This document shows, piece by piece, positions 9,921-19,970 of a DNA stretch of 64,000 bases. A program made the translations under genes and the position numbers. Within the stretch, counting starts at the first letter, position 1; each line of letters opens with the position of its first letter. This DNA comes from Paraglaciecola mesophila KMM 241 (GTDB taxonomy: Bacteria; Pseudomonadota; Gammaproteobacteria; Enterobacterales; Alteromonadaceae): the NCBI RefSeq assembly GCF_000315015.1, contig NZ_BAEP01000004.1:186001-250000 (forward strand), written 5' to 3'. Under the pieces are notes generated by a model. The model did not search any database and was not told where the DNA came from. It saw nothing but the letters and a program-made list of their open reading frames with translations.

Positions 9921-11615
9921 TTAGATACTGACGCGTTTATACGGGCGGTATTCTGCCTGCCAAAAATTCCCTTCAATGCGTTCACTGAGTATTTCATCAC
10001 TCACTTCTAGGGCTAACCCTTGTTTCTGAGCGACTTTACCTACATCAAAGGCTATCTTCTTGCTTAGCTGCGCAATGCCTGTCAGTGGCGGTAACAGTTC
10101 TTGTGCTGTGCCATTCGCCAGAGGTGACGCATTAGCGAGCGCCGCACTCGTGGCCATCAGCATCTCGTCACTGATCAAACTAGCCTTGGCTGCCAGTACG
10201 CCTAATCCAATCCCTGGGAATATATAACTGTTGTTACATTGTGCGATAGGATAGGTTTTGCCTTTGTATTCCACAGGCTTAAATGGGCTCCCGGTAGCGA
10301 TAATCACTTCGCCGTCAGTCCACTCAATGACGTTCTCAGGGCGGGCTTCTACCTGACGTGAAGGGTTACTTAACGGAAAGATGATCGGTAAATCGCAGTT
10401 GCGTTTCATTTCCCTAACGACTTGCTCGGTGAATAAACCTGCTTGCCCTGATACCCCTATTAAAATACTGGGTTTGACTTGGCTCACTGTTTCGAACAAT
10501 GACGGATATTGCGCCGCTTTTTGCCATGTTGCTTGACTAGCCAATGGCTGCGCAAGTCGGAATTGGAAGTCCCGTAAGCCTTCCATATCGTCTGTGACCA
10601 AACCAAACCGGTCAATCATGAAGACTTGGCTACGGGCCTGAGCATCAGTGATACCCTCACTCGTCATTTGCTTGATGATTTGCTCAGCAATACCACAACC
10701 TGCAGAGCCTGCACCAACGAATACCACGCGTTGGTCGCTAAGCTTTTCATTTTTGGTTTTACATGCAGCTAAAATAGTCCCTACCGTGACAGCTGCGGTG
10801 CCCTGAATATCGTCATTAAAACAACATACTTTATCCCGGTAGCGCTCAAGTAATGGCATCGCATTAGGCTGGGCGAAATCTTCGAACTGAAGCATCACTT
10901 CAGGCCAACGCTTTAGGACCGCTTTGATAAACATATCGACAAATTCATCATACTCAGCTTGGCCAATACGTTTATGACGCGCTCCCATATACATAGGGTC
11001 ATTTAATAATTTTTCGTTATTAGTTCCCACATCCAGCATGACAGGAAGGGTATAAGCTGGGCTGATACCACCACAGGCGGTATACAAAGACAGTTTTCCA
11101 ATAGGAATACCCATACCGCCGATACCTTGGTCGCCCAAACCAAGAATACGCTCACCGTCCGTCACCACTATGACTTTTACTTTACGCTTAGTGGCGTTGC
11201 GAATAATGTCATCCATTTGGTGACGCTCAGAATAGGAAATGAACAATCCTCGAGAGCTACGGTAAATATCAGAAAACTGCTCGCACGCATCCCCTACCGT
11301 CGGGGTGTATATGATCGGCATCATTTCGTCAATATGCTGCTGGATAAGGCGATAATATAGGGTCTCGTTATTATCTTGGATCGCACGCAGATAAATATGC
11401 TTATTGATTGGTTCGTTGAAACTTGAATATTGCATATACGCGCGTTCGACTTGTTCTTCGATACTTTCATAACGGGGGGGGATCAAGCCTGTAAGGTTAA
11501 ACGCTACGCGTTCTTGGGCGGTAAATGCACTGCCTTTATTGAGCAAAGGGGTTTCAAGCAAAGAAGGGCCTGAATGAGGAATGTATAACGCACTTTTAGG
11601 CGTTGAGCTACTCAT
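9921..11615 (-). CDS. maeA: NAD-dependent malic enzyme
   Basis: Oxidative decarboxylation of L-malate to pyruvate and CO2 with NAD+, linking the TCA cycle to gluconeogenic or anaplerotic flow. Its 564 residues match the large bacterial MaeA/SfcA class. Seen: the tyrosine motif [18 protein letters not shown], substrate/metal region [20 protein letters not shown], metal ligands in [12 protein letters not shown] and [12 protein letters not shown], and the Rossmann motif [17 protein letters not shown]. The start is an ATG with AGGA 8 bases upstream. It is a single gene with its own terminator and stands between rnpB and mrcA. Confidence 0.96.
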   Translation of the reverse strand: MSSSTPKSALYIPHSGPSLLETPLLNKGSAFTAQERVAFNLTGLIPPRYESIEEQVERAYMQYSSFNEPINKHIYLRAIQDNNETLYYRLIQQHIDEMMPIIYTPTVGDACEQFSDIYRSSRGLFISYSERHQMDDIIRNATKRKVKVIVVTDGERILGLGDQGIGGMGIPIGKLSLYTACGGISPAYTLPVMLDVGTNNEKLLNDPMYMGARHKRIGQAEYDEFVDMFIKAVLKRWPEVMLQFEDFAQPNAMPLLERYRDKVCCFNDDIQGTAAVTVGTILAACKTKNEKLSDQRVVFVGAGSAGCGIAEQIIKQMTSEGITDAQARSQVFMIDRFGLVTDDMEGLRDFQFRLAQPLASQATWQKAAQYPSLFETVSQVKPSILIGVSGQAGLFTEQVVREMKRNCDLPIIFPLSNPSRQVEARPENVIEWTDGEVIIATGSPFKPVEYKGKTYPIAQCNNSYIFPGIGLGVLAAKASLISDEMLMATSAALANASPLANGTAQELLPPLTGIAQLSKKIAFDVGKVAQKQGLALEVSDEILSERIEGNFWQAEYRPYKRVSI

Positions 11616-11804
11616 AAAAAGTGTCCTGTTTGGCGCGAAGACAAAGCCTTCGCAGAAAATTTAAACGCGAAATATTAAAAATATGCTGAAAAGCTAAAAT
11701 GGTAATATCAATTCAAACCGAGTCACTTTGCAGCATTTTTAATGAAAGCACTCAGCAACCACTTTGCGTAGCTACCTGCGCTTTCTGATGGAGCCTATGA
11801 TGCC

Positions 11805-14489
11805 TCAAAAAATGTCTTCAAGTGGTTTGCTTTGTTCACTACTTTCTTCAGCTGGGTCGACAAATTCACTGTCGCTCACGTAGCTCGTAGGGGCCGTACC
11901 TTGCATGAAATACTCAAACATCGACGTATGGTCGGTGCGCTGAGTCAATTTACCACTGGCAAGGTCAATTCTTGTGGTCACCAAATCCGTGGGCATAGCA
12001 CGTTTCTTTTCAGGCACGCCGTCTAACGCTTGTTGCATAAAACGGATCCAAGCGGGCTCAGCCGCTTTAGCGCCATCTTCGCCACCTATCATGGCGTTGC
12101 CAATGAAATTAAATTTCTGTGGGTTCTTGTTAACCAAGTTTTGGTTGCGTGAGGCGCGGCCTAAACTGCGACTCATATCATCAAACCCAACCCAAACTGT
12201 TGCTACCAAATCGTTGGTAAAGCCACTAAACCAAGTATCCTTTGAATCATTGGTGGTACCAGTTTTTCCTGCTATATCCGCTCTTTGCAGCAAATTACTT
12301 GCCCGCCAGCCCGTACCTTGCCAATAGGTCTTCTTATTCCAATTACCATTGGTTTTTACGGCTGTACGCATCATTTCTGCCACTAGGAATGCATTGTCTT
12401 CGTCCAGCACTCTTGGCGCCGAGCGGATAGGTGTAGGAGCATCAGCCGAGTCGCTGCTTTGTGCTGACATCGCCTCACTTTGACCGAATTGACCTGAGCC
12501 TAATTCAGCTGCAAGCATGGCTTCAATGTCCATCATCTGTTCAGGCTCAGTTTCAGCTACATTTTCATCAGCATCACCACAAGGATCGCAAGCTTGCACT
12601 GGATTGGATTTCCAAAGCACTTTTCCGTAATCATCTTCGATGCGTTCCACAAAATGCGGCTGTATTAAAAAGCCACCATTGGCAATCACGGATAGCGCAG
12701 TTGCCACTTCCAATGGAGTATGTGAGCCCGAACCTAAAGACACAGTTTCATCTTTGGGTATTTCTGATAAATCAAAACCAAAACGCGACAAGTGCTGGCG
12801 TACTTTTTCAAGCCCCACAGCACGCACTAAGCGCACTGATACCACGTTTTTCGATTTTCCTAAGGCAACTCGCAATCGAATTGGCCCATCATATTCTGGT
12901 GGCGAGTTTTCAGGCCGCCAAGCATTCCCCGTTCCACGCTCCCATTGGTTAATCGGCGCATCATTAATGATGCTAGCTAAGGTAAAGCCATTGGCTAACG
13001 CTGAAGAATAAATGAAAGGTTTGATATTAGAGCCGACTTGGCGCTTAGCTTGTGTCGCTCGATTAAACTGACTTTGGTAAAAACTGTAGCCGCCGATCAC
13101 CGCCTGCGCAGCGCCATTGTGAGGGTTTAGAGCAATAAAGGCGCTACTGGCATCTGGGTACTGGGTAAGTTGCCAATGTTTGTCGTCTTCTCGCTGGCGA
13201 ATGAGAATAAGCGAACCTTCTGAAACTATATCACTGGCTTTCTCGGGCTCATTGCCCTGCCGAGTATCTGTTATGTATTTACGCGCCCAATCTAGCCCGT
13301 CCCAGTCAATAACACTGTAGCGACCTGCACGAGTAAAAATAGTGATATCTTTGTCATTCACTTTGGCTACGATTGCTGGCTGCATAGACTCAAATGTTTG
13401 ATACTCCTCAAGGAAGCTCAGCATTTTTTCTTCGTCCCATGGCTCACTAGAAATAGCGGGGCCGGTCTCTACCCCAGCAGTTTCCTCAGGCTTGACGGGT
13501 AAATCAACTGGAACCCAAAGTTGTTGCTCAACTCCGCGGTATCCATGGCGCTCATCGTAATCATGTAAGTTTCGCTGAACGGCTTGTTGAGCCGCTAACT
13601 GAGTGGACGAGGGTACGGTGGCGTAAACCTGATAACCGCCGGTTTCCGCTTCTTCTTTGCCATACAACTCGACCATTTCATTCCAAATTAAATCCGCTAA
13701 GTAAGGTGCTGAGAATTCAATTTCTGCTCCATGTTTTTTCGCCGTAATCGGTGCATTTACCGCTTCATCAAATTGAGCTTGAGTAATGTATTTCTCATCC
13801 AGCATACGCAGTAAAACCACGCGGCGACGAACTTTGGAGCGATCAGGACGACTAATAGGGTTGAGCACTGATGGCGCTTGCGGTAACCCAGCAATGGTTG
13901 CCATTTGTGCAAGCGTTAGCTGATTTACCGTTTTGCCGTAATAAACTTGAGCCGCAGCCCCAAAGCCAAAAGCACGATGGCCCAATTCAACTTTATTCAA
14001 ATACAACTCTAATATTTCTTGTTTGGTGAGCAATTGCTCCATGTGCCAAGCGATAAAGATTTCTTTAATTTTACGTATATATGTTTTGTCTCTCGTTAAA
14101 AAGAAACCTCGCGCCAACTGCATGGTTAACGTACTACCGCCCTGCCCTTTCTCACCAGTCAAGATAAGGTTGACCACAGCCCGCGCCATACCGATAGGGT
14201 CAACCCCTGGGTGTTGATAAAAACGGCTGTCTTCGGTGGCCAAAACAGCATTAATTAAATCCTGTGGCACGTCTTCAATGGTAAGCGGAATACGGCGCTT
14301 AACACCAAACTGGGAAATCAGTTTGCCATCTTGAGTATATACCCGCATTGGTGTTTGCAGGCGCACATCCTTGAGCATATCCACACTGGGAAGGTCTGGT
14401 TTCATATAAAAATAAAGGGCAAAAGTCGTGACGACACCAACGACAAAAGCAAGGATAAGAATCAGAAATGCGGGCTTTAAAAACTTCAC
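11805..14489 (-). CDS. mrcA: Penicillin-binding protein 1A, bifunctional peptidoglycan synthase
   Basis: Class A PBP: glycosyltransferase plus transpeptidase, anchored by one N-terminal TM (residues about 6-28). The GT51 domain shows catalytic Glu in LATEDSRFYQHPG (residue 86) and GGSTLTMQLARGFFL. An OB-like insert follows. The transpeptidase has GSNIKPFIYS (nucleophile Ser near 485), SKNVVSV and KTGTTND (near 740). 894 residues is normal. The start is GTG. It is divergent from pilM, the conserved gammaproteobacterial arrangement. A Gln/Ser/acidic-rich stretch before the last third (about 655-700) looks like a lineage-specific insertion. Confidence 0.97.
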   Translation of the reverse strand: MKFLKPAFLILILAFVVGVVTTFALYFYMKPDLPSVDMLKDVRLQTPMRVYTQDGKLISQFGVKRRIPLTIEDVPQDLINAVLATEDSRFYQHPGVDPIGMARAVVNLILTGEKGQGGSTLTMQLARGFFLTRDKTYIRKIKEIFIAWHMEQLLTKQEILELYLNKVELGHRAFGFGAAAQVYYGKTVNQLTLAQMATIAGLPQAPSVLNPISRPDRSKVRRRVVLLRMLDEKYITQAQFDEAVNAPITAKKHGAEIEFSAPYLADLIWNEMVELYGKEEAETGGYQVYATVPSSTQLAAQQAVQRNLHDYDERHGYRGVEQQLWVPVDLPVKPEETAGVETGPAISSEPWDEEKMLSFLEEYQTFESMQPAIVAKVNDKDITIFTRAGRYSVIDWDGLDWARKYITDTRQGNEPEKASDIVSEGSLILIRQREDDKHWQLTQYPDASSAFIALNPHNGAAQAVIGGYSFYQSQFNRATQAKRQVGSNIKPFIYSSALANGFTLASIINDAPINQWERGTGNAWRPENSPPEYDGPIRLRVALGKSKNVVSVRLVRAVGLEKVRQHLSRFGFDLSEIPKDETVSLGSGSHTPLEVATALSVIANGGFLIQPHFVERIEDDYGKVLWKSNPVQACDPCGDADENVAETEPEQMMDIEAMLAAELGSGQFGQSEAMSAQSSDSADAPTPIRSAPRVLDEDNAFLVAEMMRTAVKTNGNWNKKTYWQGTGWRASNLLQRADIAGKTGTTNDSKDTWFSGFTNDLVATVWVGFDDMSRSLGRASRNQNLVNKNPQKFNFIGNAMIGGEDGAKAAEPAWIRFMQQALDGVPEKKRAMPTDLVTTRIDLASGKLTQRTDHTSMFEYFMQGTAPTSYVSDSEFVDPAEESSEQSKPLEDIF

Positions 14490-14626
14490 GAAAACAATAT
14501 TACCAAGACAAGTTGCAATAAATGACTCATATTTTATACCTAAGTACCGTTATAAGAACCATAAATAATTAAAAATTAAGCAATAATACTAACATCCCGC
14601 TTTGTATATTTGCATCGGAACCTTAC

Positions 14627-15742
14627 GTGTTTAACAAATTATTGGCTAAAAAAGCGCAGCACCTTATTGGACTAGACATCGGCACCCGCTATGTTAAGGC
14701 CATATTGCTTGAGCAAACCAAGCAAAGTACCACTGTGTTAGCAATCGCTTGCGAGCCAATCAATGGCAATGCCTTTGCAGAAAGAGAAGTTAAAGACTAC
14801 GAAGCACTTAGCCAAGCTTTGAAAAAAGTAAAACTCAGCCTGAAAACGAAAGTAAAACAGGTGGTGATAGCCGTATCTGGACCAGCCGTCATTAATAAAC
14901 TTGCCTACATGGACGACGATTTAACGGATGTTGAACTTGAAAGCCAAATTGAGTTGGAAGCCGATAGCTTGATCCCGTACCCACTTGAAGAAATTTATTT
15001 AGATTTTGAAAGGCTCGCCCCCAGCACTAGTTACTCGGGAAAAGTAGAAGTGCTACTCAGCGCAGTTCATAAAGATATGCTTGATTCTCGGCTCACGCTA
15101 TTAAATGAAGTGGGCTTTGAACCCAAAATTTCAGACGTTGAAGTATACGCCCTTGCTAACGCGTTGATGCACTTTTCACATAAAGCATTGCCTGAAAACG
15201 ATAGCGATACCATATCGAGCGATGAGCAAAGCAAAGTAAAAGATGAAGTTCGATGCTGTATTAACATTGGGGCATCGCAAATGCAGTTTTGTGCTGTCAC
15301 AGATGACAAAATTCTGTACACCAAAGAGCATAACTTTGGCCTTGATGTGCTTACTCAAGACAGCTGCTCGAACTTTAATTTAACTCGAGTTGAATACGAT
15401 CAAAAGCTAGTGTCCCATTCTTTACCCGAAAATTGGCAACAAGAATGTTACGTACTTTTCCATGCAAATTTACAGCAGCATATCACTCGGGCAATTCAGA
15501 TGTATGTGAGCGCATCTCACCAGCCTTCTCCTAAGCACCTTTTCATTTGTGGGGCGATAGGCCCATTCCCTGCTTTGGCTGATGAACTGGCCCAAGACTT
15601 AGGTATTAATGTAGAGGTTTTTAATCCCTTGGCTGATATGCAAAGCGATGAAAAGAGCGCCAAGCTTATCACCGCTCACGGTGCTAACTTCGCCATCGCC
15701 ACCGGATTGGCATTTAGGAGTTTTTCACCTTGCCACATATAA
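14627..15742 (+). CDS. pilM: Type IV pilus assembly protein PilM
   Basis: Cytoplasmic actin-like (FtsA-fold) ATPase that recruits PilN to the inner-membrane alignment complex of the type IV pilus machine. 371 residues from a GTG with GGAA 7 bases upstream. Diagnostic features are the phosphate-1 motif LIGLDIGTRYVKAILL at residues 13-28, the LESQIELEADSLIPYPLEE segment, and the adenosine motif HLFICGAIGPFPALADELA near the C-terminus. First gene of pilMNOPQ; it overlaps pilN by 13 bases. Confidence 0.95.
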   Translation: MFNKLLAKKAQHLIGLDIGTRYVKAILLEQTKQSTTVLAIACEPINGNAFAEREVKDYEALSQALKKVKLSLKTKVKQVVIAVSGPAVINKLAYMDDDLTDVELESQIELEADSLIPYPLEEIYLDFERLAPSTSYSGKVEVLLSAVHKDMLDSRLTLLNEVGFEPKISDVEVYALANALMHFSHKALPENDSDTISSDEQSKVKDEVRCCINIGASQMQFCAVTDDKILYTKEHNFGLDVLTQDSCSNFNLTRVEYDQKLVSHSLPENWQQECYVLFHANLQQHITRAIQMYVSASHQPSPKHLFICGAIGPFPALADELAQDLGINVEVFNPLADMQSDEKSAKLITAHGANFAIATGLAFRSFSPCHI

Positions 15743-16311
15743 ATCTGCTGCCTTGGCGCGAAGCCCAGCGTCAACAACACAAAAAAAACTATCTAACCAT
15801 GTTAGTAGCTATCGGCGTGTCTATGGTGTTGTTGATGTTTGCCGTCAGTAAAGCCATGGATAGCCTTATTGTTACCCAAGAAAGGCGGAATCAGTTTTTA
15901 ACTGCGGAGTTGGTTAAAATCGATGCACAAATTGGCGAAATCAAACGCATAAGACAAAGTAAAGACGCGATCGAGCAGCGAATGACGCTTATCGAACAAC
16001 TGGAAGTAAGTCGCAATGCAGCGCCTATTGTACTCGATGAGTTGGCACGCGTGGTGCCCCCGGGAGTATCTTTTGCGCGCTTTTCTCGCACGATTAACCG
16101 CGTAGAAATTGACGGCGTCAGTGATTCAAACAACCGCCTAGCGAATTTCATGCGTAATGTGTCTGACTCAACAGTGTTCAATGACGGTGAGTTGTCTTCC
16201 ATTGTGGCTGATACCACAGCAGCTGACGCCGTGAGTGAATTTAAACTCAAGTTTAACATTAGCCCCAGCGTCGCCCCTGACTTTAATCAACCACAAGGGG
16301 AAGCAAAATAA
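15730..16311 (+). CDS. pilN: Type IV pilus assembly protein PilN
   Basis: Bitopic inner-membrane protein of the pilus alignment complex. The cytoplasmic N-terminus MPHINLLPWREAQRQ is the conserved PilM-binding tail (INLLPWR). It is followed by one TM (residues about 22-42), a coiled coil and a ferredoxin-like periplasmic domain. The start is an unusual TTG inside the end of pilM; GGAG 9 bases upstream and the exact match to the family N-terminus support it. Abuts pilO with no gap. Confidence 0.94.
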   Translation: MPHINLLPWREAQRQQHKKNYLTMLVAIGVSMVLLMFAVSKAMDSLIVTQERRNQFLTAELVKIDAQIGEIKRIRQSKDAIEQRMTLIEQLEVSRNAAPIVLDELARVVPPGVSFARFSRTINRVEIDGVSDSNNRLANFMRNVSDSTVFNDGELSSIVADTTAADAVSEFKLKFNISPSVAPDFNQPQGEAK

Positions 16312-16923
16312 ATGCAATTTGATGTTAAGAAACTCAAAGAGCTCAACGAATTAGATTTTGATCAGATCGCCGCTTGGCCTTTTGAGGTGAAAACCGTTGT
16401 TGCCTTGTTTGTTGCTATCATTGCGTTAATCGGGGGTTACTACACCTTAGTAAAAGACAAGCTACCTCTGCTTGAAAAGGTCCAACTACAAGAGGTCGAT
16501 TTAAAAGCAAGTTATCAAGGTAAATACAACATAGCAGTAAACTTACCCGCTTATCAGGAGCAACTAAAGCGCTTAGAAAAAGACTTTTCTTCAATGCTTA
16601 AGTCATTACCCACCAGTAACGAAACCCCAGGATTACTTGATGACATCACCTTTGTTGGCACCTCTGCAGGTCTTACTTTTAAATTGCTCAATTGGCAAAA
16701 AGAAGTCCCGAAGGAGTTTTACACCGAGCTGCCCATTCAGATCGAAGTGACAGGCAACTACCATGCATTTGGCAAGTTTGTTTCTGATATTGCCGCTCTT
16801 CCACGGATCGTGACCGTGCATGATTTTGAAGTGAGTCAGGAGCTATCCAATTTAAAACTAAAGTTAGCGGCCAAAACGTATCGGGCTGAATTGACTGAAT
16901 CACGAGCGGATGCACGCAAATGA
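16312..16923 (+). CDS. pilO: Type IV pilus assembly protein PilO
   Basis: Inner-membrane partner of PilN; the two form a periplasmic heterodimer that binds PilP. 203 residues: short cytoplasmic part, a TM near residues 27-46 (TVVALFVAIIALIGGYYTLV), a coiled coil, then a ferredoxin-like domain (VGTSAGLTFKLLNWQ). Overlaps pilP by 4 bases (ATGA), which indicates translational coupling. Confidence 0.94.
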   Translation: MQFDVKKLKELNELDFDQIAAWPFEVKTVVALFVAIIALIGGYYTLVKDKLPLLEKVQLQEVDLKASYQGKYNIAVNLPAYQEQLKRLEKDFSSMLKSLPTSNETPGLLDDITFVGTSAGLTFKLLNWQKEVPKEFYTELPIQIEVTGNYHAFGKFVSDIAALPRIVTVHDFEVSQELSNLKLKLAAKTYRAELTESRADARK

Positions 16924-17453
16924 GAGCGTTAATAGCGATTACAATGCTCTTCTTGCTGGCAGCCTGTACAGAACAAAAACAAGATTTAAACGCCTATATC
17001 GCTGATGTTAAAAGCAACACACCGGTGAATATTGAGCCCTACCCTGAATTTACCACATCACCCGCCTTTGCCTATTCGGCGAATGAATTGCGTAGTCCAT
17101 TTCAACGATTGAAAAATGTACCTCAAGCAGAAACGGCAACAGCAACGTCCAGCTGCCCTCAACCGAATACGGCACACGTTAAACAGCCCCTAGAGCATTA
17201 TGGAATAGATGCTATGGCCTTTATTGGCACCATCAATAAAAGCAATAAAGTCTGGGCCTTAATTCAAACCAACGAAGGCCGATTATACCGTGTAACCAAA
17301 GGTGATTATCTTGGGCTTTTCTATGGCAAGGTCTCAGCAATTAAAGACGGAAAAATTACCTACACTGAAATGTTGCCTGATGGAACAGGTTGCTGGCAGC
17401 AAAAACAAGCAACCTTGTCTATGAAAGACAATGCAGGAGAGAACAATGGCTAG
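16920..17453 (+). CDS. pilP: Type IV pilus lipoprotein PilP
   Basis: Periplasmic lipoprotein that bridges PilNO in the inner membrane to the PilQ secretin. Signal MRALIAITMLFLLAAC has a lipobox LAAC, so Cys16 is the lipidation site. Then come a proline-rich linker and the conserved beta domain (MAFIGTINKSNKVWALIQ, YRVTKGDYLGLFYGKVSAI). 177 residues, typical. Its end overlaps the beginning of the pilQ region, inside the operon. Confidence 0.95.
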   Translation: MRALIAITMLFLLAACTEQKQDLNAYIADVKSNTPVNIEPYPEFTTSPAFAYSANELRSPFQRLKNVPQAETATATSSCPQPNTAHVKQPLEHYGIDAMAFIGTINKSNKVWALIQTNEGRLYRVTKGDYLGLFYGKVSAIKDGKITYTEMLPDGTGCWQQKQATLSMKDNAGENNG

Positions 17454-19188
17454 TCGCCACTTTTTACATTCCAACAAATTGCTGTGCGTATTCGCCCTAG
17501 CGCTTAGCGCTTTATGGCATTTACCTACTCTTGCACAATCTGATGCGGTGCTAATTGACCCTGTTGCTGCCCTTAACGAGCTGACCACTAATCAGCTAAA
17601 TGACATACAGTTTACCCGCTCAATTGAAGGGTACGGCGTCGCGACCTTGACCTTTGACAATCAGCGAATTGTTCCTCAGCTAATCGCTTCGAAGCGAAAA
17701 TTGATCCTCACTCTACCCGACACAAAACTAGCGCCTGACCAGTTCTTTACCTTAAATGTGGCGGATTTTGCCACGCCGATTCTCGAAATAGACACGCTCG
17801 CAAGAAAAGGGGCCAGCGTTTTAGAATTCAATTTACTTGAAGATGTTGTGTTCACCCACAGCAAAAATCAAAATCAATTGGTGCTGACCATTAAGCCCCA
17901 AGCGACTGAGCAACAACAAAGCACCTCTGTGTATAACGGCGAGCCCATTTCACTAGATTTTCAAGATGTGCCAGTGCGCAATGTGTTGCAAATCATCGCG
18001 CAAGTTAATGGCTTTAATCTGGTGACTACGGATACTGTACGCGGCAATGTAACCGTCAGTCTAAATGGCGTACCTTGGGATCAAGCACTCGATATGATTC
18101 TGAAAATTCGCGGTTTAGATAAGCGCTTAGAAGGCAACATATTACTTATCGCCCCATCAGAAGAGCTCGCATCCAGAGAAACCCAGCAATTGCAAAACCG
18201 CCAACAGGTTGCTCAGCTCGCTCCGCTGATTTCAGCTAATTTGCAAATTAACTATGCAAAAGCCAAAGAAGTAGCCGGTATTTTAAAGAATACCGATAGC
18301 AGCATTTTAAGCCCAAGGGGCAGTGTTGCCGTTGATGAACGCACTAACACAGTGTTACTCAGAGACACGCAAACCTCAATTGATGAAGCCAGAAAGCTCA
18401 TCTCCGCCCTAGATATTCCCGTTAAACAAGTATTAATCGAATCACGCATGGTCACGGTGCGCGATAACGCCGGTGAACAACTCGGCGTGCGCTGGGGTTT
18501 TAGTAATAACTCTGGTGATACGGCTACATCTGGCTCTATCGAAGGCGCCGACACACTTAGCAGCGGCGTAGTGCCGTCTATTGATAATCGCCTAAATGTG
18601 AATCTTCCCGTTACCAATCCAGCGGGTAGTATTGGCATTCAAGTCGCCCGCCTAGTGGATGGCACTATATTAGATTTAGAATTATCCGCCCTTGAATCTG
18701 AAAACAAAGGTGAAGTTATTGCCAGTCCGCGTATTACAGTGGCTAATCAACGTGAAGCCTACATTGAGCAAGGTACCGAAATACCCTACGTACAATCCAC
18801 GTCTAGCGGCGCTACCTCGGTCGAGTTCAAAAAAGCGGTACTGAGTTTAAAAGTCACTCCACATATCACCCCAGATCATAGAATAATTTTGGATCTTGTC
18901 GTTACCCAAGATACCCGAGGCGACACAGTCAATACTTCAACAGGTTTAGCTGTCGCTATTGATACCCAAGAAATCAGCACTCAAGTACTAGTAAATAACG
19001 GGGAAACTATCGTGCTTGGGGGTATTTTTCAGCAGACGACGACTGATGATGTAAGCCAAGTTCCACTGCTTGGGGACATCCCAGTCCTTGGGCACTTGTT
19101 TAAAAACACTCAAACCGTCAATGAAAAGCGTGAATTGCTGATTTTTGTCACGCCTAAAATATTGCTTGATGACCTGGCTCTAGAGTGA
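17446..19188 (+). CDS. pilQ: Type IV pilus secretin PilQ
   Basis: Outer-membrane secretin ring through which the pilus exits. The start at ATG 17446 is preferred: AGGAG lies 7 bases upstream and overlaps pilP, whereas the in-frame ATG at 17431 lacks a site. A signal peptide ends near LPTLAQS. One AMIN domain follows (about 45-125), then the secretin N0/N1 (ISLDFQDVPVRNVLQIIAQV) and the secretin core (VLIESRMVTVRDNAGEQLG, VIASPRITVANQREAYIEQG, VPLLGDIPVLGHLF). About 580 residues is on the short side; only one AMIN domain is evident, whereas many PilQ carry two. Confidence 0.95.
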   Translation: MASRHFLHSNKLLCVFALALSALWHLPTLAQSDAVLIDPVAALNELTTNQLNDIQFTRSIEGYGVATLTFDNQRIVPQLIASKRKLILTLPDTKLAPDQFFTLNVADFATPILEIDTLARKGASVLEFNLLEDVVFTHSKNQNQLVLTIKPQATEQQQSTSVYNGEPISLDFQDVPVRNVLQIIAQVNGFNLVTTDTVRGNVTVSLNGVPWDQALDMILKIRGLDKRLEGNILLIAPSEELASRETQQLQNRQQVAQLAPLISANLQINYAKAKEVAGILKNTDSSILSPRGSVAVDERTNTVLLRDTQTSIDEARKLISALDIPVKQVLIESRMVTVRDNAGEQLGVRWGFSNNSGDTATSGSIEGADTLSSGVVPSIDNRLNVNLPVTNPAGSIGIQVARLVDGTILDLELSALESENKGEVIASPRITVANQREAYIEQGTEIPYVQSTSSGATSVEFKKAVLSLKVTPHITPDHRIILDLVVTQDTRGDTVNTSTGLAVAIDTQEISTQVLVNNGETIVLGGIFQQTTTDDVSQVPLLGDIPVLGHLFKNTQTVNEKRELLIFVTPKILLDDLALE

Positions 19189-19422
19189 GCTATTCTGCGA
19201 GTTACATGGCTTGCAAGCCAACAACGCCAGCGTACCCGTTCCCATAAAACACCCCCACGAGTGATTTAAATTTCACCTAGACTTAACAAAGCTTGCAAAT
19301 TTCAGGGTAAAGCTGAGATAATCCCGCCCTCGAAATTTCAACGAGGTCAGGTTAATCCATTTAAGGGTAGCCGCGATATAGATTTCTACCCCCGAAATAA
19401 CAGAATTGTGAACTAAGCAAAA
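19189..19422 (+). other. Structured leader between pilQ and aroK
   Basis: 234 non-coding bases with several possible hairpins: CCTCG/CGAGG around 19329-19347, and GGGTAG/CTACCC around 19367-19392. No terminator with a T run was seen after pilQ. This may be an aroK leader, but no known riboswitch could be recognised. Confidence 0.35.
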
Positions 19423-19938
19423 ATGGCTGAAAAACGTAATATTTTTTTAATAGGTCCGATGGGTGCTGGTAAAAGCACGATTGGAAGACACCTCGCAGAC
19501 GAACTTCATTTAGAATTTTATGATTCAGATCAAGAGATAGAAAAGCGCACTGGCGCTGATATCGCTTGGATCTTTGATTTAGAGGGTGAAGAAGGCTTTC
19601 GCGCTCGTGAAGAAACCGTCATCAATGATTTAACCGACAAACAAGGTATTGTTTTGGCAACAGGCGGTGGCTCTGTCGTCAGTAAAGCTGTGCGTAATCG
19701 CCTATCAGCGAGAGGCATTGTGGTTTACTTACAAACCACAATTGACAAGCAAGTCGCTCGTACGCAACGTGATAAACGTCGTCCATTACTGCAAAAAGAC
19801 GATCCAGAAACCGTATTGCGCAGACTCGCCGAAGAGCGCAACCCAATGTATGAAGATGCTGCTGATTACATTGTTGATACTGATGAGCAAAGCGCCCGCG
19901 CTGTAGCTAATCAGATCATTGAGAAAATCAATCAGTAA
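19423..19938 (+). CDS. aroK: Shikimate kinase I
   Basis: Phosphorylates shikimate at O3 with ATP in the chorismate pathway. 171 residues. Walker [15 protein letters not shown] (12-25), the shikimate-binding Asp in [12 protein letters not shown], Walker-B-like ATGGGSVV, and lid [10 protein letters not shown] are all present. Lies immediately before aroB (32-base gap), the usual aroK-aroB pair behind pilQ. Confidence 0.97.
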   Translation: MAEKRNIFLIGPMGAGKSTIGRHLADELHLEFYDSDQEIEKRTGADIAWIFDLEGEEGFRAREETVINDLTDKQGIVLATGGGSVVSKAVRNRLSARGIVVYLQTTIDKQVARTQRDKRRPLLQKDDPETVLRRLAEERNPMYEDAADYIVDTDEQSARAVANQIIEKINQ

Positions 19939-19970
19939 TAGCTAGACATTACCTCCAAAGGGCTGCGCTT

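Noticed and set aside
12461-12952. 163-codon plus-strand frame
   Set aside because: It lies opposite mrcA, which has clear catalytic motifs; the antisense product has no recognisable features.
19270-19400. TPP riboswitch suspected from CTGAGAT and GGGT...CCCG
   Set aside because: The second conserved block (ACCTGATCTGGATAATGCC) is absent and aroK is not a thiamin gene.
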